Assembly (NCBI RefSeq): GCF_004341885.1
Contig: NZ_SLVX01000003.1
Location: 310,001-374,000 of the forward strand
Length of the DNA: 64,000 nucleotides
DNA from: Shinella granuli
GTDB lineage: Bacteria > Pseudomonadota > Alphaproteobacteria > Rhizobiales > Rhizobiaceae
Direction: 5' to 3'
Shown here: in pieces, positions 38,169-48,556 of the stretch
Numbering within the stretch: the stretch's first letter is position 1
Layout: each line of letters begins with the position of its first letter
The notes under the pieces: model-generated
Database searches by the model: none
What the model saw: the letters and a program-made list of their open reading frames with translations, nothing else
Told to the model about the DNA's origin: nothing
Made by a program: the position numbers and the translations under genes

Positions 38169-38770
38169 CGCTCGATCCCTTCTACCTCATCGTCGACAGC
38201 GCCGACTGGATCGACCGGCTCGTGCCGGTCGGCGTGAAACTCGTGCAACTGCGCATGAAGAACACGCCGGACGATCGTCTGCGTGACGAGATCCGCCGGG
38301 CGAAAGCCACCTGCGCCGAACATGGCTGCCAGCTCATCGTCAACGACTACTGGCAGATCGCCATCGAGGAGGGCTGCGATTACGTGCATCTCGGCCAGGA
38401 GGATCTGGTGACCGCCGATGTCGGCGCCATCCGCGCGGCCGGAATGAAGCTCGGCCTTTCCACCCATGACGATGCGGAGCTCGACATCGCCCTTGCGGCA
38501 AGGCCCGATTATGTCGCGCTCGGCCCGGTCTGGCCGACGATCCTGAAGAAGATGAAATGGGCGCCGCAAGGCGTCGAGCGGCTCAGGGACTGGAAGACGC
38601 GCATCGCACCGCTTCCCCTCGTCGCCATCGGTGGCCTCAACCCGGATCGCCTGCAAGCCGTCTTCGAAAACGGTGCCGACAGCGCCGCCGTGGTGACCGA
38701 TATCACGCTGAACGCCGATCCGGAGGCGCGCACGCGCGAATGGATCGAACGCACGGCGCGCTGGCGGTGA
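38165..38770 (+). CDS. thiE: ThiE, thiamine-phosphate synthase
   Basis: A 201-residue TIM-barrel enzyme that joins HMP diphosphate with thiazole phosphate. [32 protein letters not shown] and ALGPVWPT follow the family, though the second phosphate loop is shortened. It is the last gene of thiCOSGE; thiD is not in the window. It ends one base before the convergent amidohydrolase stop. Confidence 0.95.
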   Translation: MTLDPFYLIVDSADWIDRLVPVGVKLVQLRMKNTPDDRLRDEIRRAKATCAEHGCQLIVNDYWQIAIEEGCDYVHLGQEDLVTADVGAIRAAGMKLGLSTHDDAELDIALAARPDYVALGPVWPTILKKMKWAPQGVERLRDWKTRIAPLPLVAIGGLNPDRLQAVFENGADSAAVVTDITLNADPEARTREWIERTARWR

Positions 38771-39616
38771 TCACGCCTTCGGCGCGATCTTCCAGAGCCG
38801 CCCGGCATTTTCCGAGAGCACGCGGCGCTTGTCTTCCAGGCTGACGCCTGACAGCAGCGCCTGCGTCGCGCCGATCCAGGTGGAAAGCCCGCCGCCGAGC
38901 GTGCAGACCGGCCAGTCACTGCCCCAGACCATGCGTTCGAAGCCGAAATGCTCCGCCACATGGGCGAAATAGGGTTTCAGGCCCTCCAGCGTCCAGTCTT
39001 CCGCGCCATAGGCGGGGATGCCGGACAGCTTCACCGTGACGTTCGGCCGGCGCGCGATCTCCGCGACCGGCCCCTTCCAGGCATCGAAGCCGCCACCCTT
39101 GATGTCGGGCACGCCGCAATGATCGAGCACGAAGGAGACGTCGGGCGCAAGGTCCGCCAGCGCGATCGCCTTCCCGATCTGGTGCGGCAGGACGCAGAGA
39201 TCGAAATTGAGGCCGGTGCCCGCCAGCCGCCGGATGTTCTCGCGAAAGAGCGCGCCTTCCGAGACATCGTCGGGCACGACATGCAGCACGCGGCGGAAGC
39301 CGCGCACGAAGGGATTGGCGAGGACCGCCTCGAGATAGGCCGGAAAGTCGGGCGACTCCGGCCGGCAGGCGACGATGGCGCCGACGAGCAGGCTGCCCGT
39401 CTCTCCCGCGAGGGCCTCGACCACGGCCGTCTCGCGCGCGACATCGCCCTCCGCCACATCCACTTCCATATGCAGCGCCGCGACGATGCCGAGGCGACGC
39501 GCTTCCCGCGCATAGGCCTCCTGCGTGAAATCGGCATCAAGCGGCGGCACGCCGGCAAGCCAGGGATAGGACAGCTGGTCCCGGTAGATGAGATGCAGGT
39601 GCGTATCGACGATCAT
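38771..39616 (-). CDS. Amidohydrolase-2 family metal-dependent hydrolase (lactonase-like)
   Basis: A 281-residue TIM-barrel hydrolase of the amidohydrolase-2 family that includes L-fuconolactonase and 2-pyrone-4,6-dicarboxylate lactonase. Metal-site motifs are VDTHLHL at the N-terminus, FVLDHCGVPDIKGG in the middle and MVWGSDWPVCTL with the catalytic Asp near residue 240. ATG 39616 is chosen for the strong GGAGGAGG site upstream. It is convergent with thiE and not part of a recognisable pathway here. The substrate is unknown. Confidence 0.85.
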   Translation of the reverse strand: MIVDTHLHLIYRDQLSYPWLAGVPPLDADFTQEAYAREARRLGIVAALHMEVDVAEGDVARETAVVEALAGETGSLLVGAIVACRPESPDFPAYLEAVLANPFVRGFRRVLHVVPDDVSEGALFRENIRRLAGTGLNFDLCVLPHQIGKAIALADLAPDVSFVLDHCGVPDIKGGGFDAWKGPVAEIARRPNVTVKLSGIPAYGAEDWTLEGLKPYFAHVAEHFGFERMVWGSDWPVCTLGGGLSTWIGATQALLSGVSLEDKRRVLSENAGRLWKIAPKA

Positions 39617-39791
39617 GCGGGCCTCCTCCAAGCACGGCGAACACTGCCACAGAAGAATTATTCATTCAAATACGAATTGACCGGCGCGCGGCGCCCTGAT
39701 TCCACGCGGCGGTAAACAGCGTGAGCAACCGCGGAGGCTACCAATCCGGCCCGACCCTCCTACCTTCCCTTCCAGCAACAGGAGGAACCGC

Positions 39792-40001
39792 ATGAAGATC
39801 AGCGCACGCAACCGCCTCAGGGGCAAGATCGTCGAAGTCGTTCTCGGCGCGACGACGGCCCATGTCCGCATCGATGTCGGCGGATCGATCATCACCGCCG
39901 CCATCACCAACGATGCGGTGAACGAACTCGGCCTTGCCGCCGGCCGGGAGGCCTATGCGCTGATCAAGGCATCGGACGTGATGGTGGGTATCGACGATTA
40001 G
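39792..40001 (+). CDS. Mop-type molybdate/tungstate-binding protein (single TOBE domain)
   Basis: A 69-residue molbindin-like protein consisting of one TOBE/Mop domain: MKISARNRLRGKIVEVVLGA at the start and the GREAYALIKASDVMVGID ending are typical. Such free Mop proteins store molybdate. ACAGGAGGAACCGC precedes ATG 39792. No mod genes are adjacent; the 160-base gap upstream shows no clear operator. Confidence 0.93.
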   Translation: MKISARNRLRGKIVEVVLGATTAHVRIDVGGSIITAAITNDAVNELGLAAGREAYALIKASDVMVGIDD

Positions 40002-40012
40002 GGTGTCCCGGC

Positions 40013-40056
40013 GCAATTCCGGGCGCAAGACCGCTTCGCAGTTTCACTGGAATTGC
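40013..40056. repeat. Inverted repeat between the Mop and trmO genes
   Basis: GCAATTCC (40013-40020) and GGAATTGC (40049-40056) are exact reverse complements separated by 28 bases, in the space between the convergent ends. It may be a weak bidirectional terminator. Confidence 0.3.
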
Positions 40057-40057
40057 T

Positions 40058-40579
40058 TCAATCGTCGATCTTCTTGCACATATGCACCGGCTCGGTCGCG
40101 AAGTCGCCCTTCTGCGGCGGCGCGATCGGCTTGAACAGGCTGCGCTCCGGCTTCAGGTCGATCAGCGGCGTGCCGTCGAGGCAATCGAGCCCGCGCACGA
40201 ACAGCCGGTTGCCCTCGATCTTCTCCAGGACGACGATCGACGTGCCGATCGGATTGGGCCGGACGGGCGAGCGCAGCGAGAAGGTGCCGTGCACCTCGCC
40301 GTTCGAGGCCGGGCTTTGCAGCACGAGGTCGCGGCGCGACTGGTGCAGCCAGTAGAGCACCTCCAGCCGCTCGAAACGCTCCGCCCCCTTCAATGCCTGC
40401 ACCCAGGGCTCGAAGACCTCGATGGTGCAGACCGGCCCGTCGGGGCGCCCCTGGCGCGGCGTTTCCATGCGGGAGGTCCAGGGCGTCGAAATCCGGCCGA
40501 TGAAGACGATGTGCGCGTCTGCGGTCTCCGGCGGGGTGATGGCCACCTCGTTCTCGCGGATCTCATTCAACCGGACCAT
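40058..40579 (-). CDS. trmO: TrmO, tRNA m6t6A37 methyltransferase
   Basis: A 173-residue TsaA/TrmO family protein that N6-methylates t6A37 in some threonine tRNAs with SAM. It has HIVFIGRISTPW, EVLYWLHQSRRDLVLQ and the SPVRPNPIGTSIVVLEKIEG, GLDCLDGTPLIDLKPE blocks. I chose ATG 40579 because GGAG lies five bases upstream; another in-frame ATG at 40591 adds four residues but has no ribosome site. The longer open frame above it is a shadow of the regulator gene. Confidence 0.92.
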   Translation of the reverse strand: MVRLNEIRENEVAITPPETADAHIVFIGRISTPWTSRMETPRQGRPDGPVCTIEVFEPWVQALKGAERFERLEVLYWLHQSRRDLVLQSPASNGEVHGTFSLRSPVRPNPIGTSIVVLEKIEGNRLFVRGLDCLDGTPLIDLKPERSLFKPIAPPQKGDFATEPVHMCKKIDD

Positions 40580-40695
40580 GCAACGCTCCATCGCTGTATT
40601 TCTTGAAATATGACGATAACCTCCGAACGCGGTGAGGGAAAGATGCCCGGAGACAGGAAGACGGCGACAGATTGACCACCTTGACGCAGGCAGCC

Positions 40696-41577
40696 TCAGC
40701 CGGCACCGGACGCCTCGGCATTCCGCGCACGCCAGTCCGTCGGGGAAAGGCCGGCCCGCTTGCGGAAGAAACGCGAGAAATAGGCGGGATCCTCGAAGCC
40801 GATCTCCCGGCCGATATCCTCCACCGGACGGATGGTGAAGCGCAGCAGGCGCTTGGCCTCCAGCAGGCGCCGTTCCAGCACCATGTCCTTCACCGTCTGG
40901 CCGAAGACCGTGCGCGCCGCCTTGTCGAGCAGGTGCGGCGTCGTCGCCAGCCGTTCGACATAGCGCCCGACCGGCCAGTCCTCCCGATAGTGCCGGTCGA
41001 TGGCGCGGCGCAGCTCCAGCCCCAGCGCGACCGCAGGCGAGGCCGCCGCAAAGCCGCCCGCGCCGCCAAGCCGCGCCATCAGCGAGAGGACGACGCCGAT
41101 CAGCCCGGCAAGCACCCGCTCGCTCGCCCCCGCGCCACCGCGATACTCCTCCATCACCATGGCAAGCAGCGCGTCGATCCGCATCCAGCCGGGGGCATCC
41201 GCCGCGCCGGAAAGCAGCACCGGCGCATCGAGCGCCAGGTCCACCTGCGGCGCCATCGCCCTCAACTGGTCGTCCGAGATGGAGACGACGATGGCATCCG
41301 ACTGTTCGCCGACATCGAAGCCGTGCACGACGTTGCTCGGTACGAAGCTGATCGCCGGAGCGGAAAAATTCCAAGTCCGATCCTCGATCCGGTAACGCCC
41401 CTCGCCCTTGAACCAGTAGGTGATCTGTCCCATCAGCGGATGCTTGTGTGGCGCGACCTGCCCGAAATGCAGGCTTTTGCGCTCCATCACCGTCTCGACA
41501 TGCAGGAATCCGACGTCGAGCGTGCGGCTCGGCTCGCCATAGACGAAGAAGGCGGGGACATCCTTGCGCAGGGTCAT
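40696..41577 (-). CDS. hpaA: AraC-family regulator of 4-hydroxyphenylacetate hydroxylase genes (HpaA-like)
   Basis: A 293-residue regulator with an N-terminal cupin-like ligand domain (FGQVAPHKHPLMGQITYW to FVPSNVVHGFDV) and a C-terminal AraC double helix-turn-helix (ERLATTPHLLDKAARTVFGQ; IGREIGFEDPAYFSRFFRKR). This arrangement matches HpaA/PobR proteins, which activate aromatic hydroxylase genes on binding 4-hydroxyphenylacetate or a similar acid. It is divergent from hpaBC over 95 bases, as in other hpa loci. Confidence 0.9.
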   Translation of the reverse strand: MTLRKDVPAFFVYGEPSRTLDVGFLHVETVMERKSLHFGQVAPHKHPLMGQITYWFKGEGRYRIEDRTWNFSAPAISFVPSNVVHGFDVGEQSDAIVVSISDDQLRAMAPQVDLALDAPVLLSGAADAPGWMRIDALLAMVMEEYRGGAGASERVLAGLIGVVLSLMARLGGAGGFAAASPAVALGLELRRAIDRHYREDWPVGRYVERLATTPHLLDKAARTVFGQTVKDMVLERRLLEAKRLLRFTIRPVEDIGREIGFEDPAYFSRFFRKRAGLSPTDWRARNAEASGAG

Positions 41578-41672
41578 GCCGGAAAAAGTACCAGCGAATT
41601 GCCGTGTTTGTCCATGGCACTCCGGACGCCCCCGACTTAGCGTTTGTCAGGATTTTTGAGGAGGAGCATCCC

Positions 41673-43232
41673 ATGCGCGCGGAAGATCATCGCAGCGACA
41701 AGACCCGGCCGTTCACCGGCGCCGAATATCTCGCAAGCCTGCGCGACGGACGCGAGGTCTACATCAACGGCGAACGCATCGCCGATGTCACCAGCCATCC
41801 GGCCATGCGCAATTCGGCCCGCTCCATCGCCCGCATGTACGATGCGCTGCACGATCCGCAGCGGAAGGACCGCCTGACATCGCCGACCGACACCGGTTCC
41901 GGCGGCTATACGCACAAATATTTCCGCGTCGCCCATTCCGCCGCCGATCTCGTTGCCCAGCAGGGTGCCATCGCCGACTGGGCGCGCATGTCCTACGGCT
42001 GGATGGGTCGCACGGCCGATTACAAGGCGGCGCTGATGAACACGCTCGGGGCGAATGCCGACTGGTACGGCCCGTTCAAGGACAACGCGCTGTCCTGGCA
42101 CAGGCGGGCGCAGGAAAGCGTGCTCTTCATGAACCACGCCATCGTCAACCCGCCGATCGACCGCCACAAGCCGGCCGACGCGGTGAAGGACGTCTTCGTG
42201 CACATCACGAAGGAGACGGATGCCGGAATTTATGTCTCGGGCGCCAAGGTCGTCGCCACCTCCTCGGCGCTGACGCACTACAATTTCCTCGCCCAGAGCT
42301 CGGCGACCGTCACCGAGGACCCGTCGCTGTCGGTCATGTTCATCCTGCCGATGAATGCGCCCGGCGTGAAGATGTTCTGCCGCACCTCCTATGAGCAGAC
42401 AGCGGCGACCGCGGCCCATCCCTTCGACTATCCGCTTTCCTCGCGCTTCGACGAGAACGATGCGATCCTGGTGCTCGACAATGTCTTCGTGCCCTGGGAG
42501 GATGTGCTGGTGCTGCGCGATGCCGCCAAGATCCTGTCCTTCCACCCGGCCTCGGGCTTCATGCACGGCTATTGCTTCCAGGGCTGCACGCGGCTTGCGG
42601 TGAAGATGGACTTTCTCGCCGGCCTGCTCGCAAAGGCCCTGCGCGCCACCGGGGGCGATGCCTTCCGCGGCAACCAGGCGATGCTCGGCGAGGTGATCGC
42701 CATCCGCCACCAGTTCTGGTCCTTCTCCAACGCCATGGCCTACAACCCGATCCCCTGGGCGGGCGGCGCGGTGCTGCCGAACCTCGAAGCGGCGCTCTGC
42801 TATCGCACCTTCATGTCGGAGGCCTATCCGAAGGTCATCGACATCGTGCGCCGCACGGTGGCCTCCGGCCTCATCTACCTGCCCTCCTCGGCAAAGGACT
42901 TCTCGAACCCGGAGATCGACCGCTATCTCGCGCAATATGTGCGCGGCTCGAACGACATGGGCCATGTCGAGCGCATCAAGATCATGAAGCTCCTGTGGGA
43001 TGCGACCGGCACGGAATTCGGCGGCCGCCACGCGCTCTACGAATTGAACTATGCCGGCGCGCCGGAGGAGGTGCGCCTTCAGGTGCTGAAGGGTGCCGAG
43101 CGCGGCGGGCGGCTGAAGGAGATGGAAGCGCTGGTCGACCAGTGCATGGCCGATTACGACGAGAGTGGCTGGACCGGCGACACCTGGCTGCCGCCGCTTG
43201 GCAGCGATGCCGTCCGCGACGCGGCCGAATGA
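41673..43232 (+). CDS. hpaB: HpaB, 4-hydroxyphenylacetate 3-monooxygenase oxygenase component
   Basis: A 519-residue FADH2-dependent hydroxylase that converts 4-hydroxyphenylacetate to homoprotocatechuate. It carries the HpaB N-terminal and C-terminal domains: RPFTGAEYLASLRDGREVYI at the start, a central DNVFVPWEDVLVLRD loop and QAMLGEVIAIRHQFWSFSNA. GAGGAGGAGC precedes ATG 41673. HpaC follows after ten bases. Confidence 0.97.
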   Translation: MRAEDHRSDKTRPFTGAEYLASLRDGREVYINGERIADVTSHPAMRNSARSIARMYDALHDPQRKDRLTSPTDTGSGGYTHKYFRVAHSAADLVAQQGAIADWARMSYGWMGRTADYKAALMNTLGANADWYGPFKDNALSWHRRAQESVLFMNHAIVNPPIDRHKPADAVKDVFVHITKETDAGIYVSGAKVVATSSALTHYNFLAQSSATVTEDPSLSVMFILPMNAPGVKMFCRTSYEQTAATAAHPFDYPLSSRFDENDAILVLDNVFVPWEDVLVLRDAAKILSFHPASGFMHGYCFQGCTRLAVKMDFLAGLLAKALRATGGDAFRGNQAMLGEVIAIRHQFWSFSNAMAYNPIPWAGGAVLPNLEAALCYRTFMSEAYPKVIDIVRRTVASGLIYLPSSAKDFSNPEIDRYLAQYVRGSNDMGHVERIKIMKLLWDATGTEFGGRHALYELNYAGAPEEVRLQVLKGAERGGRLKEMEALVDQCMADYDESGWTGDTWLPPLGSDAVRDAAE

Positions 43233-43242
43233 GGAGCGCGCC

Positions 43243-43755
43243 ATGGACACCGGCATTTCCAGGGCCGAGTTCCGCAATGCGATGGCCCGGGTCTGCGCCC
43301 CGGTCAACGTGATCACCACCAAGGGCGCCGCCGGGCGCGGCGGCTTCACCGCCACCGCCATGTGCTCGGTGACCGACGAGCCGCCGACGCTGCTCGTCTG
43401 CATGAACAGCCGTTCGGCACAGAGCGGCCTCTTCATCGAGAACCGCCGCTTCTGCGTCAACGTGCTGACGCAGGAGCACAAGGCGCTCGCCGCCTCCTTC
43501 GCCGGGCGCGAGGCCGATATGGAGGCGCGCTACGCCGATGCGGCCTGGACCGACCTTCCCTCCGGCAACCAGGCGCTGGCCGATGCCATCGTTTCCTTCG
43601 ATTGCCGGCTGACGGAGGCCCGGCTGGTGGGCACGCACAACATCCTCATCGGCGAGGTCGTGGACATCCGTTGCCGGCGCGACGGGCATGCGTTGCTCTA
43701 TTTCGACCGCAACTACGTGCATGTGCCGACCCAGGCCGGCAGCTTCGGGGGTTGA
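43243..43755 (+). CDS. hpaC: HpaC, flavin reductase for 4-hydroxyphenylacetate hydroxylase
   Basis: A 170-residue NAD(P)H:flavin oxidoreductase that supplies FADH2 to HpaB. The GGFTATAMCSVTDEPPTLLV and NRRFCVNVL motifs and the GEVVDIRC block are family features. Start at ATG 43243, preceded by GAGGAGCGCGCC. A new promoter lies downstream, so hpaBC forms its own unit. Confidence 0.95.
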   Translation: MDTGISRAEFRNAMARVCAPVNVITTKGAAGRGGFTATAMCSVTDEPPTLLVCMNSRSAQSGLFIENRRFCVNVLTQEHKALAASFAGREADMEARYADAAWTDLPSGNQALADAIVSFDCRLTEARLVGTHNILIGEVVDIRCRRDGHALLYFDRNYVHVPTQAGSFGG

Positions 43756-43771
43756 GAACGGCGATAGCCTC

Positions 43772-43805
43772 TTGACAACCGGTCTTCTATTTAACATGTT
43801 AAATA
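43772..43805 (+). promoter_or_regulatory. hpaF promoter with an HpaR-type operator
   Basis: TTGACA (43772-43777) is the -35. The perfect 18-base palindrome TATTTAACATGTTAAATA (43788-43805) covers the expected -10 (CATGTT or ATGTTA). An AT-rich palindrome of this size suits a MarR-family repressor, and hpaR is at the other end of the gene block. Confidence 0.75.
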
Positions 43806-43830
43806 AAAAATGCCGTGCGCGGGAGGAACC

Positions 43831-44217
43831 ATGCCGCATCTGACAGTGGAATATTCGGCCAATCTGGAAGGCCGCGCGGATCTCGGCGCCCTCTGCGTGG
43901 CGCTGCTCGAAACGATGCTGGAAACCGGCCTTTTCGAGATCGGCGCGGTGCGCGTGCGGGCGCTCAGGGCCGACCACTATGCGATTGCCGACCTTCTGCC
44001 GGAAAACGCCTTCGTCGACCTCAACCTGCGCATCGGCAAGGGGCGCAGCGCGCAGGAGAAGAAACGCACCGGCGAGGCGCTGTTTGCCACAGCAAGCAGG
44101 CTCCTCGCCCCGCTCTTCGAGACGCCGCACGTCGCGCTTTCGCTGGAAATCCGCGAGATCGACGCGGAGCTGAGCTGGAAGAAGAACGCCATCCATCCGC
44201 GCCTGCGCGCCAAATAA
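43831..44217 (+). CDS. hpaF: HpaF, 5-carboxymethyl-2-hydroxymuconate isomerase
   Basis: A 128-residue tautomerase-superfamily enzyme (CHMI). The essential N-terminal Pro is exposed after Met removal (MPHLTVEYSAN). DLNLRIGKGRSAQEK and EIREIDAELSWKKNAIH follow the family. GGGAGGAACC precedes ATG 43831. It heads hpaFEDGHI. Confidence 0.95.
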   Translation: MPHLTVEYSANLEGRADLGALCVALLETMLETGLFEIGAVRVRALRADHYAIADLLPENAFVDLNLRIGKGRSAQEKKRTGEALFATASRLLAPLFETPHVALSLEIREIDAELSWKKNAIHPRLRAK

Positions 44218-44239
44218 CGGAAATTCCCAGGATACTCTC

Positions 44240-45757
<1,518 letters not shown>

Positions 45758-45777
45758 CCGCCGGAAGACCAGACTGC

Positions 45778-45803
45778 GCCCGTCCTCGCCTGCCGAGGCG
45801 GGC
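45778..45803 (+). terminator. Bulged hairpin between hpaE and hpaD
   Basis: GCCCG-t-CCTCG, loop cctgc, CGAGG-CGGGC gives a 10-pair stem with one bulged T. It is probably an mRNA-stabilising or attenuating element rather than a full stop. Confidence 0.5.
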
Positions 45804-45817
45804 TTGAGGAGGAACCC

Positions 45818-46798
45818 ATGCCCGTACCCCAGCCGAACCTCTACCCGCCCTTCAACATCGTGCGCCTCAGCCATGTCGAGTTCGGCGTCACCGACCTTGC
45901 AAAGTCCCGCGCCTTCTATGTCGACACGCTCGGCCTGCAGGTGACGGACGAGACCGCCGACACGATCTATCTGCGGGCCATGGAGGAGCGCGGCCACCAT
46001 TGCATCGTGCTGAGGAAATCCGGCAAGCCGGAAGCCCGCGACCTCGGCTTCAAGGTCTTCGACGAGGAGGACCTCGAAAAGGCCGTGCACTTCTTCAAGG
46101 GCAAGGGCCTGCCGGTGGAATGGGTCGAGCGCCCCTACCAGGGCCGCACCTTCCGCACGCGCGATCCGCACGGCATTCCTCTGGAATTCTACACGAAGAT
46201 GGACCGCCTGCCGCCGATCCACCAGAAATATGCGCTCTATCGCGGCGTCAAGCCGCTGCGCATCGACCACTTCAACTGCTTCTCGCCCGATGTCGACGCC
46301 TCCGTCGCCTTCTACAACGAGCTCGGCTTCCGCGTGACGGAATATACCGAGGACGAAGAGAGCGGAAAGCTCTGGGCAGCCTGGACCCATCGCAAGGGCG
46401 GCGTGCACGACATCGCCTTCACCAACGGCCGTGGACCCCGCCTGCACCACACCGCCTTCTGGGTGCCGACGCCGCTCAACATCATCGACCTCTTGGACCT
46501 GATGGCGACGACCGGCTGGGTCGACCATATCGAGCGCGGCCCCGGCCGCCACGGCATTTCCAATGCCTTCTTCCTCTACATCCTCGATCCCGACGGGCAC
46601 CGCATCGAGATCTACTGCTCGGACTACCAGACGGTCGACCCCGACCTCGAGCCGATCAAGTGGGACCTGAAGGACCCGCAGCGCCAGACGCTCTGGGGGG
46701 CTCCGGCGCCAAAATCCTGGTTCGAGCATGGCAGCCTCTTCGCCGGCACCGAGGTCGCGGATCCGCAGCTCAAGGCCCAGCCCATCATCGCGCCCTGA
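45818..46798 (+). CDS. hpaD: HpaD, homoprotocatechuate 2,3-dioxygenase (type I extradiol)
   Basis: A 326-residue ring-cleaving dioxygenase of the vicinal-oxygen-chelate (type I) class, like the Fe/Mn enzymes of Brevibacterium and Arthrobacter and unlike the type III enzyme of E. coli. Metal ligands are His in RIDHFNCFSPD, His in RLHHTAFWV and Glu in RIEIYCSDYQT. GGAGGAACCC precedes ATG 45818. Confidence 0.95.
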   Translation: MPVPQPNLYPPFNIVRLSHVEFGVTDLAKSRAFYVDTLGLQVTDETADTIYLRAMEERGHHCIVLRKSGKPEARDLGFKVFDEEDLEKAVHFFKGKGLPVEWVERPYQGRTFRTRDPHGIPLEFYTKMDRLPPIHQKYALYRGVKPLRIDHFNCFSPDVDASVAFYNELGFRVTEYTEDEESGKLWAAWTHRKGGVHDIAFTNGRGPRLHHTAFWVPTPLNIIDLLDLMATTGWVDHIERGPGRHGISNAFFLYILDPDGHRIEIYCSDYQTVDPDLEPIKWDLKDPQRQTLWGAPAPKSWFEHGSLFAGTEVADPQLKAQPIIAP

Positions 46799-46871
46799 AG
46801 GGCGCGCCGACCGCATCGAGGACGCCGCCGGCAGAGGCCTCTGCCCGGTGGCACTGCCAGGGAACACCAGG

Positions 46872-47741
46872 ATGGACCATCCCAGATTTGCCAGCTTCAG
46901 CATCGGCCCGCGCAAGGGCTACGGCCTGATCGTCGCGGGCGGCGTGATCGACCTTTCCGCCCGCTTTGCCGGCCGCTTCCCGACGCTGAAGGAGGTCGTG
47001 GAAGCCGGCGCCTTCGGCGAACTGCTGGCCACCGCCGCCGGGCAGAAGCCGGATCATGCGCTGGACGAGATCACCTACGAGATCCCGATCCCCGCGCCGG
47101 AGAAGATCATCTGCGTCGGCGTGAACTTTCCCGACCGCAACGCGGAATACAAGGACGGCCAGGCCGCCCCCGCCAATCCCTCGCTGTTCATCCGCTTCCC
47201 GCGCTCTTTCACCGGCCACGACCGGCCGCTGATCCGCCCACCGGAAAGCCCGCAGCTCGACTACGAGGGCGAGATCGTCATCGTCATCGGCAAGGGCGGG
47301 CGGCGGATTGCCGAAGCCGACGCACTGAGCCACATCGCGGCGCTCTCGCTCTGCAACGAGGGCACCATCCGCGACTGGGTGCGCCATGCCAAGTTCAACG
47401 TCACCCAGGGCAAGAACTTCGACCGGAGCGGCTCGATCGGCCCCTGGCTCGTGCCCTATGCGGACGAAAGCCAGCTTGCCGACATCCGGCTCGAAACCCG
47501 CGTCAACGGCGATGTGCGCCAGAGCGACCGCACCGGCCGCATGACCTTCTCCTTCCGCAAGATCATCGCCTATATCTCCACCTTCACGACGCTCGTGCCC
47601 GGCGACGTCATCGTGACAGGCACGCCGACCGGCGCCGGCGCGCGCTTCGATCCGCCGATCTGGCTGAAGCCGGGCGACGTGGTCGAGGTCGAGGCCGAGG
47701 GCATCGGCACGCTCCGCAACACCATCGCCGACGAGGTCTGA
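46872..47741 (+). CDS. hpaG: HpaG-type fumarylacetoacetate-hydrolase-family decarboxylase/isomerase
   Basis: A 289-residue FAH-family protein with the metal motif in LDYEGEIVIVIGKGGRRIAE and the KNFDRSGSIGPWLVPYAD and VTGTPTGAG blocks. In the hpa pathway HpaG decarboxylates 5-oxopent-3-ene-1,2,5-tricarboxylate and isomerises the product. In E. coli HpaG has two FAH domains; here only one full domain is present. Its start ATG 46872 follows CACCAGG; hpaH begins two bases after its stop. Confidence 0.9.
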   Translation: MDHPRFASFSIGPRKGYGLIVAGGVIDLSARFAGRFPTLKEVVEAGAFGELLATAAGQKPDHALDEITYEIPIPAPEKIICVGVNFPDRNAEYKDGQAAPANPSLFIRFPRSFTGHDRPLIRPPESPQLDYEGEIVIVIGKGGRRIAEADALSHIAALSLCNEGTIRDWVRHAKFNVTQGKNFDRSGSIGPWLVPYADESQLADIRLETRVNGDVRQSDRTGRMTFSFRKIIAYISTFTTLVPGDVIVTGTPTGAGARFDPPIWLKPGDVVEVEAEGIGTLRNTIADEV

Positions 47742-47743
47742 CC

Positions 47744-48547
47744 ATGATGACGCCAGAGGAGATCCACGCCGCCGCGGCCAGCCTCGACGAGGCCGAGCGC
47801 ACCCGCATCCAGACCGGCCTTCTCTCGCTGAAGCACCCCGGCATCACCATGGACGACGCCTATGCGATCCAGGGGGCCTGGGTGAGGAAGAAGATCGCCG
47901 ACGGCCGCCGGGTGATCGGCTGGAAGATCGGCCTCACCTCCAAGGCCATGCAATATGCGCTGAACATCGACATCCCGGATTCCGGCGTGCTCTTCGACGA
48001 CATGGTCTTCGAGGACGGCGCGACCGTGCCCGCCGGCCGCTTCATCCAGCCGCGCGTCGAGGCGGAGATCGCCTTCGTGATGAAGGCGCCGCTGAAAGGG
48101 CCGGGCATCACCGTCTTCGACGTGCTGAACGCCACGGACTACGTCACACCGGCGCTGGAAATCCTCGACACGCGCATCCTGCGCGTCGACCCCGAAACGA
48201 AGACGGCACGCACCATCTTCGACACGATCTCCGACAATGCCGCCAATGCCGGCATCGTCACCGGCGGGCGCGCGGTCAGGCCGGATGCGATCGACATGCG
48301 CTGGATGGGCGCCATCGTCAGCCGCAATGCGGAGGTCGAGGAAACCGGCCTCGGCGCCGGCGTGCTCAACCAGCCGGCGCGCGGCGTCGCCTGGCTCGCC
48401 AACCGGCTGGCGCAGTATGGCGACGGCATCGAGGCCGGCCAGATCGTGCTCGCCGGTTCGTTCATCCGGCCGGTGGAAGCCCGCCACTGCGATACGATCG
48501 TCGGCGATTTCGGCCCCTACGGCACCGTCAGCCTGTTCTTCGCCTGA
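47744..48547 (+). CDS. hpaH: HpaH, 2-oxo-hept-4-ene-1,7-dioate hydratase
   Basis: A 267-residue hydratase of the FAH-related MhpD/HpaH family, with [23 protein letters not shown], and [20 protein letters not shown]. It adds water to give 4-hydroxy-2-oxoheptanedioate. The start overlaps the end of the hpaG coding context; ATG 47747 is an alternative. Confidence 0.95.
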   Translation: MMTPEEIHAAAASLDEAERTRIQTGLLSLKHPGITMDDAYAIQGAWVRKKIADGRRVIGWKIGLTSKAMQYALNIDIPDSGVLFDDMVFEDGATVPAGRFIQPRVEAEIAFVMKAPLKGPGITVFDVLNATDYVTPALEILDTRILRVDPETKTARTIFDTISDNAANAGIVTGGRAVRPDAIDMRWMGAIVSRNAEVEETGLGAGVLNQPARGVAWLANRLAQYGDGIEAGQIVLAGSFIRPVEARHCDTIVGDFGPYGTVSLFFA

Positions 48548-48556
48548 GGTGGAAAG

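Noticed and set aside
41448-41672. Longer N-terminus for hpaB
   Set aside because: It would overlap the AraC regulator and its promoter; GAGGAGGAGC before ATG 41673 fixes the start.
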